Shown here: positions 37,901 to 42,340 of the stretch, one piece after another | Numbering within the stretch: the stretch's first letter is position 1 | How the letters are laid out: each line of letters begins with the position of its first letter | NCBI GenBank assembly: GCA_029582155.1 | Contig: CM055895.1 | Span: 62,907,078-62,971,077, forward strand | Direction of reading: 5' to 3' | Origin: Panopea generosa | Lineage: Eukaryota; Mollusca; Bivalvia; Adapedonta; Hiatellidae | Length of the DNA: 64,000 nucleotides | Made by a program: the position numbers and the translations under genes | The notes under the pieces: generated by a model | Told to the model about the DNA's origin: nothing | Seen by the model: only the letters and a program-made list of their open reading frames with translations | The model's database searches: none

Positions 37901-38464
37901 ATCCGAACTTTGTAAACCATTTAGAATATATTTATATATATATATATATATATACTTTGTAAACCATTTAGAATATATTTATATATATATACAGTTGATT
38001 AATATTTAGAAATAGGACTCTTTATAGTACTTCATATTCTCAGTGAAAATGCAGCATCAATGCATTAGCCTCGATTTAGCGTCGTGTATTGTACTGATTA
38101 CATAAGTTCATAAGTTCATGTTTTTTTCTGAATACTTTTTGTCTTCAATCTCTTAACATTATATGTACGAAATAATTTATGAAATCGGAGAAAATTGAAC
38201 AAAAATACATTTAATAATCAACAATTTAAATACATTCTATAGTGGAATGACGAAGATACCAAAGCAGAGAAAAAGAAAGAAAGAATTGCCAGTTTGACGG
38301 TGAATGATGAAATCCGACCATACAAGATTGGAAAAGATGAAAGGAATGGGAGAGACTATGCAACCACAAACGATGAAAACCGACCATATCGAAATGACAA
38401 TCTGGAACAAAATGGACGAGATAATATTGGCTACCAGTCGTCAACGTACGATACCAGAATGTAG
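9425..38464 (+). CDS. SLC5A-family sodium-coupled solute transporter, complete 15-exon gene (SMCT/SMVT/NIS-like)
   Basis: Joining 9425-9793, 12135-12200, 20058-20109, 21270-21337, 23658-23812, 28117-28257, 29295-29424, 29956-30044, 30640-30755, 32390-32460, 34134-34220, 34955-35172, 36287-36384, 37407-37528 and 38243-38464 gives 2004 bases: 667 codons plus a stop. All introns are GT-AG and phases match. Family hallmarks are the NQAQVQR motif (266-272), FDPDP (238-242), the TM8 segment with S360-S361 that aligns with the Na2-site serine pair of SLC5 proteins, and VFGGPLLGLFSLG in exon 11. Family members are plasma-membrane, 13-14-helix, LeuT-fold symporters driven by Na+. The NQxQVQR clade contains SLC5A5, A6, A8 and A12, so the substrate (monocarboxylate, iodide, biotin/pantothenate) cannot be assigned from sequence. 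The length is slightly above the usual 610-640 because of a long cytoplasmic tail. The start is the first ATG of a conserved N-terminus, with no usable upstream in-frame ATG. Confidence 0.94.
10178..10262 (-). repeat. tRNA-like sequence (pseudo-tRNA or SINE head) in intron 1
   Basis: The minus strand reads GCTAGCTCAGTCGGTCACGG (A-box-like), an anticodon-like loop, and a B-box-like GAGTGCAAATCCTC with a damaged core. Duplicate at 57868-57955. Probably not a working tRNA. Confidence 0.5.
10683..11240. repeat. Dispersed repeat with GGCGGGTTAGCTGTCAGTAT end, intron 1
   Basis: The same end motif occurs near 37283 and, in both orientations, at 59195 and 59357. A second related block starts near 11066 (GCTGTCAGTATAGTGTGAC) and recurs at 20443. 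Probably a DNA transposon or SINE-like family; class not determined. Confidence 0.45.
11264..11669. mobile_element. MITE-like element with a nested relative inside, intron 1
   Basis: The outer ends GGGCTGCGTTCAGTACCGTT and CTGACGCAACCC (CTGAACGCAACCC in copy B) are inverted. Inside, 11401-11553 has its own inverted ends, GGACTGCGTT and AACGCAGCTC, and matches the solo element at 41672-41809. No transposase is coded. Duplicate at about 59902-60297. Confidence 0.65.
11868..11945 (-). repeat. tRNA-Gly-like sequence in intron 1
   Basis: The minus strand has TCTAGTGGTAGAGTGTTTGC and a B-box GGTTTCGATCCCCGGC. It lacks a clean cloverleaf, so it is a pseudo-tRNA or SINE head. Duplicate at 60520-60598. 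Confidence 0.5.
12135..12200 (+). CDS. Transporter gene 1, exon 2 (residues 124-145)
   Basis: A 66-base, phase 0-0 exon. The acceptor is a polypyrimidine tract ending TTTTTCAG and the donor is ATG|GTAAGA. It encodes YIQMRFG and the start of TM4, matching the Y-L-E-L-R-F segment that follows the exon 1 sequence in SLC5A8-type proteins. Confidence 0.94.
12380..12560 (-). mobile_element. LINE 3' end fragment in intron 2
   Basis: The minus strand matches the 3' part of the LINE remnant at 40200-40340 (shared ATGCTTAAATCCAAAATAAA and TTGAATTTTCATGTTTTGTT). Duplicate at about 60940-61100. Confidence 0.6.
12560..13450. other. Intron 2, AT-rich, nothing recognised
   Basis: About 190 bp of it (12552-12745) are absent from copy B. 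Otherwise it has A/T homopolymers only. Confidence 0.35.
13505..13842 (-). repeat. tRNA-derived SINE with (TGAT)n tail, intron 2
   Basis: The minus-strand head has a near-ideal A box (TAGCTCAGTCGG) and B box (GTTCGAATCCC). The body includes GATAAGAGACGAATGATTATG, and the far end is a TGAT array (13512-13560). Related elements are at 22320, 23395 and 29490. Confidence 0.75.
14088..16525. repeat. Hierarchical minisatellite in intron 2 (50/51-bp monomers, 101-bp dimers, ~504-bp block)
   Basis: Two monomer types alternate. One contains GATAAGTGTAAAATAGTAAT, the other GATATATGTAAAACAGGAAT, and both share AATCTTGGA and ATTTATTACA. About 48 monomers. A stretch near 14251 recurs at 14755, a 504-bp shift equal to five dimers, so a higher-order block was duplicated. 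The right edge (from 16200) is degenerate. Confidence 0.92.
16526..17362. other. Intron 2, nothing recognised
   Basis: Positions 16673-16998 are missing in copy B, where GTGCCTT joins TAATTACAATGC directly. Confidence 0.35.
17363..17585. repeat. Short repeats of GAACATG and GTGACCCCAACA words, intron 2
   Basis: Contains AAACATGCTC (17394), GAACATGCTC (17413) and GAACATGCTT (17478), plus two GTGACCCCAACA words. Copy B (63530-63795) has an additional unit of about 66 bp. Confidence 0.6.
17586..18240. other. Intron 2, nothing recognised
   Basis: Includes the right limit of visible duplication (about 17.87 kb, where the window's end cuts copy B). An open stretch at 17663-17893 has no known domain. 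Confidence 0.3.
18300..18790. repeat. GTT/GCT-rich low-complexity tract with (AT)n, intron 2
   Basis: (AT)n at about 18363-18391, then some 400 bp dominated by TTG/CTG triplets. The apparent Leu-rich reading frame here is a by-product of the triplets. Confidence 0.85.
19190..19475 (-). repeat. tRNA-derived SINE, Leu-type family, intron 2
   Basis: Body CTCAGAATGAATCTGAGTAG. The minus-strand head lies at 19310-19390, followed by a second partial tRNA-like piece (19400-19470). Confidence 0.7.
19650..19765 (-). repeat. SINE fragment, same family as 20940, intron 2
   Basis: Has GTGAAACAAGTTCTTACAAC and AGCGTCTTGCTCAACG but no head. Confidence 0.5.
20058..20109 (+). CDS. Transporter gene 1, exon 3 (residues 146-163, split codon)
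   Basis: A 52-base exon behind TTTTTCAG that ends in phase 1 at GCAG|GTTAGA. It encodes MFYMAIVLYAPSLALNA, the conserved TM4 end with the family A-P-x-L-A-L motif. It lies 7.9 kb after exon 2 because intron 2 holds the large minisatellite. Confidence 0.93.
20443..20560. repeat. Dispersed repeat fragment, intron 3
   Basis: ATGTCAGTATAATGTGACTG followed by TGGGGTATCATGTCATG; related to the block at 11066. Confidence 0.4.
20940..21125 (-). repeat. tRNA-derived SINE, intron 3
   Basis: The minus strand reads CGTCCAGCGGCGGAACATCG then GGGTTCGATTCTCAG (B box). The body contains TGTCTTGCTCAAGGATACCA. Confidence 0.65.
21270..21337 (+). CDS. Transporter gene 1, exon 4 (residues 163-185)
   Basis: A 68-base exon with acceptor TTGTTTCAG and donor CTT|GTAAGT. 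With the base carried from exon 3 it reads VTGLSLWGSVIAVSLVCIFY, which is TM5. The V-T-G-x-x-L-W-G-S-V motif is typical of SLC5A5/6/8/12. Confidence 0.94.
21400..21492 (-). repeat. SINE fragment, intron 4
   Basis: AAGTCTTCCTGGGTAGAACC and GTGTCTTGCTCACGGACACC match the 20940 family. It abuts the MITE-like element that follows. Confidence 0.55.
21493..21799. mobile_element. MITE-like TIR element, intron 4
   Basis: Begins GTGTCACTACACAACTGAG and ends TATATAGTGTGAC. It shares internal words (GTTTTGTTCT, CTCAAATGCTCATAAATACA, CACCCT) with 27629-28038. No coding capacity. Confidence 0.6.
22320..22585 (+). repeat. tRNA-derived SINE, intron 4
   Basis: The head AGCTCAATCGGTAGCGCGTC and B box GAGTTTGAACCCCGG are followed by a body shared with the 13505 family (GTTAACCTTTAGCAAGGAGT). 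Confidence 0.7.
22640..22830 (-). repeat. tRNA-derived SINE, intron 4
   Basis: Body ATTGTGAGACAAGTTATTTC and CTTGCTCAAGGACATCACAC, with a minus-strand tRNA-like head at the right end. Confidence 0.6.
23305..23590. repeat. Two tRNA-related elements in opposite orientation, intron 4
   Basis: A plus-strand Gly/Val-like head (GGTGGTCTAATGGTAGTGG, 23308-23382) is followed by a minus-strand SINE of the 13505 family whose head is at 23505-23580. Confidence 0.6.
23658..23812 (+). CDS. Transporter gene 1, exon 5 (residues 186-237)
   Basis: A 155-base exon, acceptor TTTCCAG, donor TTTGA|GTAAGT, phase 2 exit. It starts with the GGMKAVLWADTVQ motif, equivalent to G-G-L-K-A-V-I-W-T-D-V-F-Q in vertebrate SMCT proteins. 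It continues through TM6 and an extracellular loop with GGFDVAWDIADKHGR. Confidence 0.94.
24512..24613. mobile_element. Short TIR element, intron 5
   Basis: Starts GCATCG...CGGTGCAACG and ends CGTTGCACCGGTACCGATGC, giving imperfect inverted ends of about 20 bp. It is about 100 bp, non-coding and hAT-like in style only. Confidence 0.5.
24750..26270 (+). mobile_element. 5'-truncated LINE (CR1/jockey-like reverse transcriptase), intron 5
   Basis: Upstream of 24870, frame 3 reads KYTEENKLFYFCQSGFRAHH, then a frameshift leads into 24874-25590. That segment has [36 protein letters not shown] and the catalytic F-A-D-D (25192-25203). After another shift and stops, 25626-26060 gives the C-terminal region (FQKRAARLILDKNYDTPFTE). 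The element then has a (CA)n tract and ends in AGTCTTTATTATTATT. Truncated and broken, so inactive. It is absent from the visible part of copy B. Confidence 0.9.
26063..26108. repeat. (CA)n microsatellite within the LINE
   Basis: About 23 CA units in the 3' region of the LINE. Confidence 0.95.
26271..27628. other. Intron 5, nothing recognised
   Basis: AT-rich, with no exon-like segment matching the transporter between exons 5 and 6 and no clear element ends. Confidence 0.35.
27629..28038. mobile_element. MITE-like TIR element, intron 5
   Basis: Begins GTCTCACTTCACAGTT and ends AACTGTGTAGTGATAC, so the ends pair as a 16-bp imperfect TIR. It is about 410 bp, related to 21493-21799 and 42421-42875, and ends about 80 bp before exon 6. 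Confidence 0.65.
28117..28257 (+). CDS. Transporter gene 1, exon 6 (residues 237-284)
   Basis: A 141-base exon, acceptor CTTCCAG, donor CAATT|GTAAGA, phase 2 entry and exit. It carries FDPDPRLRHSVW, TM7 (VVIGGGIFWCSVFG) and NQAQVQR, the last being the best clade-level signature in the gene. The frame was set by this motif. The other two frames contain stops. Confidence 0.94.
28258..29294. other. Intron 6, no element recognised
   Basis: Open stretches at 28467-28706 and 29023-29250 have no known domain and no splice logic with the gene. Confidence 0.35.
29295..29424 (+). CDS. Transporter gene 1, exon 7 (residues 284-327)
   Basis: A 130-base exon after CTACATTAG with donor CAG|GTAATA. The acceptor lacks a strong pyrimidine tract, but it is the only one that keeps the frame. 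The product is a membrane helix (FAVWLNFPGMASIITLSCVV) followed by the family motif AECDP and a loop ending KADQ. Confidence 0.9.
29490..29790 (+). repeat. tRNA-derived SINE, intron 7
   Basis: Head TTTAGCTCAGCCGATAGAAC, damaged B box, body GATCGATATACGACACTGAG and GTGGTTAGGTTAACTGACCG as in the 13505 family, then AT-rich 3' end. Confidence 0.7.
29956..30044 (+). CDS. Transporter gene 1, exon 8 (residues 328-357)
   Basis: An 89-base exon, acceptor TGTTACAG, donor CTAAG|GTGAGT, phase 2 exit. It encodes MLPLYMMDILSHMPGLPGLL and the start of TM8, matching the L-M-P-x-x-x-x-D-I-L region and P-G-L-P-G-L motif of the family. Confidence 0.94.
30045..30639. other. Intron 8, nothing recognised
   Basis: Only a short (AT)n at about 30100-30112. 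Confidence 0.35.
30640..30755 (+). CDS. Transporter gene 1, exon 9 (residues 357-396)
   Basis: A 116-base exon, acceptor TTTTGCTAG, donor ATCG|GTAAG, phase 1 exit. It encodes STMSSGLNAVAAVVLEDFVR. S360-S361 fall where SLC5 transporters place the serine pair of the Na2 sodium site, so Na+ coupling is probably kept. A cytoplasmic basic loop follows. Confidence 0.94.
30811..31154. mobile_element. Possible hAT-like MITE, intron 9
   Basis: The right end reads GCCAAGCTACGCCCCTG (inverse CAGGGGCGTAGCTTGGC), and the left end CAGTGTCATAGCTT is a weaker match. Both sides also carry GTGCCTACAC-type words. Target duplication not clear. Confidence 0.4.
31155..31880. other. Intron 9, nothing recognised
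   Basis: AT-rich, no element ends or family motifs seen. Confidence 0.3.
31888..32155. repeat. (AAT)n and (GT/GC)n microsatellites, intron 9
   Basis: AAT triplets at about 31888-31960. The following sequence (TCGTTTGAATAATTCAATC, AGTACAACATTAATT) resembles the inverse of the LINE 3' tail at 26160-26240. Then GTGC/GT repeats at 32080-32153. Confidence 0.75.
32390..32460 (+). CDS. Transporter gene 1, exon 10 (residues 396-419)
   Basis: A 71-base exon, acceptor ATATTTTAG, donor CAG|GTATAT, phase 1 entry and phase 0 exit. It encodes one hydrophobic helix ending VSQVGAMVLQ, which matches the L-A-S-x-x-G-x-x-L-Q element at this place in SLC5 proteins. Confidence 0.92.
32700..33680. repeat. 49-bp tandem array, about 20 units, intron 10
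   Basis: The GTCTGAGTG word occurs at 32903, 32952 and 33001, giving a 49-bp period. Each unit also has CCATAATCCCAT and GGACCAGAA. The later units change to CAGTGTAAGTGCTCCATCAT, showing local homogenisation. Confidence 0.92.
33681..34133. other. Rest of intron 10
   Basis: A (CAAT)n-type tract at 33795-33842, otherwise nothing recognised. Confidence 0.4.
34134..34220 (+). CDS. Transporter gene 1, exon 11 (residues 420-448)
   Basis: An 87-base, phase 0-0 exon, acceptor TTTGTTTCAG, donor TGG|GTAAAC. It contains LFGVFGGPLLGLFSLGILF, one of the most conserved stretches of the family, followed by PWANKW. Confidence 0.94.
34221..34954. other. Intron 11, nothing recognised
   Basis: AT-rich; no element ends seen. 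Confidence 0.35.
34955..35172 (+). CDS. Transporter gene 1, exon 12 (residues 449-521), glycosylated outer loop
   Basis: A 218-base exon, acceptor CCTACAG, donor ATAA|GTAAGT, phase 2 exit. A helix comes first (STAVMFLMWLGVG). Next is an outer loop with an N-x-S sequon at N489 and a Thr/Ala/Pro-rich stretch near residues 498-515. That stretch resembles an O-glycosylated linker and is longer than usual for the family. Confidence 0.92.
35732..35915. repeat. 31-bp tandem repeat, about 5 units, intron 12
   Basis: Unit contains TTTAACATTTGACGTTAACG and TTCAGGCAATG. Intron 12 otherwise shows nothing recognisable. Confidence 0.88.
36287..36384 (+). CDS. Transporter gene 1, exon 13 (residues 521-554)
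   Basis: A 98-base exon, acceptor TTTTCCAG, donor ACAG|GTAAAG, phase 1 exit. It encodes YTVSYMWYSGIG and the last membrane helix (VCIVVVVGLIVSLITG). This corresponds to the Y-x-x-S-Y-x-W-Y-S motif before the final helix in SLC5A8/A12. Confidence 0.94.
36458..36697. mobile_element. MITE-like element, intron 13
   Basis: The left end GGGCCCAGTTGTTCAAAGC leads to GGTTAGCTTAACC. The right side has GGTTAAGCTAACGGCGC in inverse. This gives an imperfect TIR of about 40 bp around a GTTAGCTTAACC core. Non-coding. Confidence 0.5.
36698..37406. other. Rest of intron 13
   Basis: Contains GGTGGCGGGTCAGCTGTTCC at 37281, the end motif of the dispersed repeat seen at 10683, and an (AT)-rich tract after it. 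Confidence 0.4.
37407..37528 (+). CDS. Transporter gene 1, exon 14 (residues 554-594)
   Basis: A 122-base exon, acceptor AATTTCAG, donor GAT|GTGAGT, phase 0 exit. It encodes the start of the cytoplasmic tail with GRTDPKTLNPKLI, equivalent to the D-P-x-x-L-x-P-x-x-I element of the family, then a Phe/Pro-rich segment. Confidence 0.92.
37529..38242. other. Intron 14
   Basis: Two copies of TTTGTAAACCATTTAGAATA followed by (AT)n at 37910-37991. Otherwise nothing recognised. Confidence 0.45.
38243..38464 (+). CDS. Transporter gene 1, exon 15 (residues 595-667 and stop)
   Basis: Last coding exon, acceptor CATTCTATAG, stop TAG at 38462-38464. The tail is charged and hydrophilic, with a Lys-rich patch (601-608). 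It then has two adjacent 22-residue copies (615-636 and 637-658), each starting N-D-E-x-R-P-Y and containing N-G-R-D, from a 66-bp internal duplication. The final residues T-R-M fit the class I PDZ-ligand pattern (S/T-x-hydrophobic). Confidence 0.88.
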   Translation, partial: WNDEDTKAEKKKERIASLTVNDEIRPYKIGKDERNGRDYATTNDENRPYRNDNLEQNGRDNIGYQSSTYDTRM

Positions 38465-38494
38465 AATACGTCACGGAAACTGTTATACAGATGT

Positions 38495-38602
38495 AAGGGC
38501 ACTAACTCACTGCATCTGATACACATTCTTCACATTTTCTACTCGGACTTTGATTTGGAAAGTGTGAAGAATCTGTCTTAGATACAATGAGTTAGTGCCC
38601 TT
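38495..38602 (+). other. Long hairpin in the 3' UTR of transporter gene 1
   Basis: The left arm 38495-38539 and right arm 38558-38602 are 45 bases each and inverted, with six mismatches, two of which would be G-U in RNA. The loop is 18 bases. It begins 30 bases after the stop codon. It could be a pre-miRNA-like fold, a regulatory hairpin, or a small fold-back element. Confidence 0.75.
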
Positions 38603-38660
38603 GGCATATGAATAAGGTGATCTGAGAAAAGATAGATGGATCATTGTTTTCTTGATTAAG

Positions 38661-38663
<3 letters not shown>

Positions 38664-38712
<49 letters not shown>
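38664..38712. repeat. (GT)n microsatellite downstream of transporter gene 1
   Basis: About 24 GT units followed by GTACGTACACGTGCGTG. Confidence 0.95.
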
Positions 38713-38715
<3 letters not shown>

Positions 38716-38719
38716 TACA

Positions 38720-39255
38720 CGTGCGTGTGCGTGTTACTAAGAAAAGATCAAAAAGTGTTGCAGAAGTCTGATGAACGAATACTTTATACAAACTTTAAAC
38801 ATAATAGCACTTACATTAGAGTGAGTATTTGATAGAATATAAGACTGTAAAACGTGTCCGAAGCAATGGTCAAGGGGCATTATAATACCTGTACACAAAC
38901 AAAGGATCACCAGAAGATCCAAATAACTGTTGGGGAATAACCTTGATCAGTTGTTTTGTTAAACTTTTTACGACAGTCGTAAACAATATGTTCAAATAAT
39001 GGTCGACAGATAATGATAAACGCTTAATTTGGCTTCAAGGCCAATCATAGTACAACGGATGTCATATTCATATTAAATATACTGATACAAAAATATATAT
39101 CAATGGTAAATTACTATTTGTTGTTCGATCTATCTGTACAAAGATGTTAACTCGTGTGAAAAACAATTCATCACCTTATCATAGTTTTTTAGCTGCGATA
39201 TTGGATAGTTTCAAGAGGAGATAACTTCCCCATTATTATTTTCCCTGTTTTGGAC
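38720..39255. other. Intergenic, nothing recognised
   Basis: Several AATAAA-like words but no clear single polyadenylation site. Confidence 0.3.
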
Positions 39256-39259
39256 GACT

Positions 39260-40340
39260 TGGAAATTACCCCCTATGACAAAGGGTATGAATGTGCCGGT
39301 TAATATTATGTTAAATTTGTTCGACTCATGTGTTCAACCAATATTAAACTATTCATGTGAAATTTTTGGTCATTTATCAGCAGAGAAAGTAGAACGTGTG
39401 CATAAGAAATTTATCAAATGGATTTTTACGTGTTAAGCAGACGACAAGTAATGCATCTGTGAGTGGTGAAATCGGGAGACTCCCAATGGAATTAACGAAG
39501 AAAGTAAGGATAATCAAGTATTGGTTAAAATTACTCACAAAAAAAATAATTGCATACTACAAGCTGTTTGAATTACCTCTTACTACACTAAGATAACACT
39601 GTAAATAATTTGGCATTTAAATTGAAACTGTTATTAAATAATCCAGGTGAATTGAGAGAAGTTTGGCTATTTCCGAATTCAATAAATGTAAACATATAAT
39701 TTCCAGTATTAAAGCAAATACTCAAATATGTATTTATATCAGGATGGCGTGGAAGCCTGAATAAAAGCTGCTCACTAACGTTATTTGAGAACTGAAACAA
39801 GTATTTGCCATGTCTGATTATTTGGTTAAACTTGTAAATAAGAAGCACATTGTAGCGTCTTCTAAAATGCGATTATCTTCACATGGACTGTAAATTGAAA
39901 AAGGTCGACATAGAACTATTCCCATTCCACGACAAGATAAAAAATGTATTGTTTGCAATAGGCAAGATATTGAGGATGAGTTCCATTTTATTATAATATG
40001 TGACCATTATATAAACTTAAGGAGGCAATTTGTACCGAAATAGTATTATAATAATCCAAGTGTTTTTTATTTCATCCAGTTACAGAACTGCAATAACGTT
40101 TGAATCTTAAATAACTTAGCAAAATGTATAATTAAAGCTTCTCAAGAAAGGACAATAAAACTAAATACTATGAATTGATAATTTAATTGTCATATTCAAT
40201 TTCGTTTATATAACCTGTATTTGAATTTTCATGTTTTGTTTTTCTATGCAAGCACATGCACTGTTATGTTAATATGTGTGATGACAAGCTATGTTATATG
40301 CTTAAATCCAAAATAAACTATTATGTATTCTGTATACTAC
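39260..40340 (+). mobile_element. LINE remnant, C-terminal coding part and 3' UTR
   Basis: Translated pieces include LFDSCVQPILNYSCEIFGHL, ERVHKKFIKWIFTC, then PRQDKKCIVCNRQDIEDEFH. This is the C-terminal Cys/His-type region common in LINEs. Frameshifts and stops separate them. The 3' stretch 40200-40340 matches the fragment in intron 2 (12380-12560), linking both to one family. Confidence 0.78.
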
Positions 40341-40344
40341 CCTA

Positions 40345-41016
40345 CATTGTCGTAATTGGAAAATCTCAGCCAATTCTTGAAGAAAATAAACGTTAACACA
40401 TTAACATTAACACAGATATTTGTTTTAATACTTAGGTTGTTTTTTATATATTCTAGTTCATTAAAAACATTTTAACATGATTCCGTAGGGTAAGTAGTTT
40501 ATATATTATATTGACTTTTTTATATTTTGTTTGTACTTTGTTATATTTTGTTTGAAAGTATGTGTTCTTCATTTAGGAAGATTAGTGTTCATTCATTCGA
40601 TTCATTCCTTCATGCAGAATATCTCGCACAAGATATTCAATCTTAAGCTAGCCTTATTGGATAATTTGTGTCCAGGTCATGGCCCTTAAATCATCGTCAA
40701 AATATGCACCTTGTGTGAACTCTATCGCCCGAATTTATGTATGTACAATTATGTATCAGAACACACAGAGGGGATGTGCTACCATTAAACTTTTGACAAT
40801 AGTATACTAGTATATTGTACATTAGCGATTGCATTTACTTTTTGATCTTTATTAAACACAAACTGAAAGTTCTCTGACTAGTTCTTCAGCAAGGCTAAAG
40901 TGGGTATCGATGTATGAATTGTTAATCTCGAACTCTTAACAGTTGTTTCATTTCGCACTGACTGTAGTATATATGAAAGATTAAAGAGCCAACTTGGAAT
41001 TTTTGATACTTTTTGA
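40345..41016. other. Intergenic, nothing recognised
   Basis: AT-rich, no gene or element boundary seen. Confidence 0.3.
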
Positions 41017-41383
41017 CGTTGTTTAGGATCTAGACTAACGTATGGGGCAATGTTAAGGATCTAAACTAACGTATGTGGCAATGTTTAGGATCTAGGCTAA
41101 CGTATGTGGCAATGTTTAGGATCTAGACTAACGTATTGGGCAATGTTTAGGATCTAGACTAACGTATGGGGCAATGTTTAGATCTAGACTAACGTATGGG
41201 GCAATGTTTAGTATCTAGACTAACATATGGGGCAATGTTTAGATCTAGACTTACGTATGGGGCAATGTTTAGGATCTAGACTAACGTATTGGGCGTTGTT
41301 TAGGATCTAGACTAACGTATGGGGCAATTTTTAGGATCTAGACTAACGTATGGGGCAATGTTTTGGATCTAGACTAACGTGGG
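41017..41383. repeat. 31-bp tandem array, about 12 units
   Basis: Unit built on TTTAGGATCTAGACTAACGT and ATGGGGCAATG. Small deletions of GG occur in some units. Confidence 0.92.
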
Positions 41384-41671
41384 GTGTTTGTTTACGTACC
41401 AGGGAGGACGGACTTGAAGCTGTTGGAGCCTTCATACTATTAATGTCATACTCAAGTCCGGGTCAATTACTTCCATTTGAAAATAAAATCATGCGCATTG
41501 AAATGAACTCAAAATTATCATTTTTTATCTTTGTTTTATATATCGTTAATCAGATTTTTAATTAAAAATTCAATATATATATAATTATTGTGTACGAGTG
41601 TTTATTTATAGTCATTATGATTTATGCGAGACTGCCGATCAGAAAACTTTACATAAGGCCACGTGCACCAC

Positions 41672-41809
41672 GGCTGCGTTCAGCACCGTTTAACAACAAC
41701 TGCTTTATTGTCTGGTTCCCTTAAAGTATTGCGTACTGTGGGCTATTCTGAGGTTGAGCCAGTGCCCAGGAAAATATGTCGGCTAACGTTTAACCGAACT
41801 GAACGCAGC
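41672..41809. mobile_element. Short MITE with 23-bp-scale TIR
   Basis: Begins GGCTGCGTTCAGCACCGTTT and ends GTTTAACCGAACTGAACGCA plus GC. The interior (GGTTGAGCCAGTGCCCAGGA) matches the inverse of the nested element in intron 1 (11401-11553). It has no coding capacity. Confidence 0.72.
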
Positions 41810-42340
41810 ACTGATGGAAGGCTCATTATCCACATCGAGTATAGGCTGTATGAGTGTTCACTATGAATATTCAGCAAATAATTAATGGAAATTACCCCCA
41901 AATTTGTCAATTCGAACATTTATTCTTGCATTCAACGACGACAAACATACAGAATACGCCGCACGTGACTTGCTATGTATTGTAAATGGAGCTATTAGAA
42001 ACTAAAAAAATCTGATGAGCAGATTTATATTCATCCCCTAGTGAATAATACGAAAACTGTTTTATATCGCCTTCATATGTAAACTTTAACATCATCATAC
42101 ACCATCTGTCATATGTACACCACGTGTCATATGTAAGTACACCACTTATCATTTCGTATTTACTCAACATGCCATATGTACATATACTGTTATATGCACG
42201 CTATGTAAACCACGTGTTATATTTTATTATACTCTTAGTAGGTCAGTAATCCCTTTATAGAGTATAATATGACAAGGATACTCATTTCTTTGCCTACATG
42301 AGTATCCTTTGATTAAGGATAGTAATTCAAGATGAGTATC
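41810..42340. other. Intergenic with short VNTR-like words
   Basis: CATATGTACAC/CACGTGTCAT words recur near 42100-42230. No gene seen. Confidence 0.35.
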
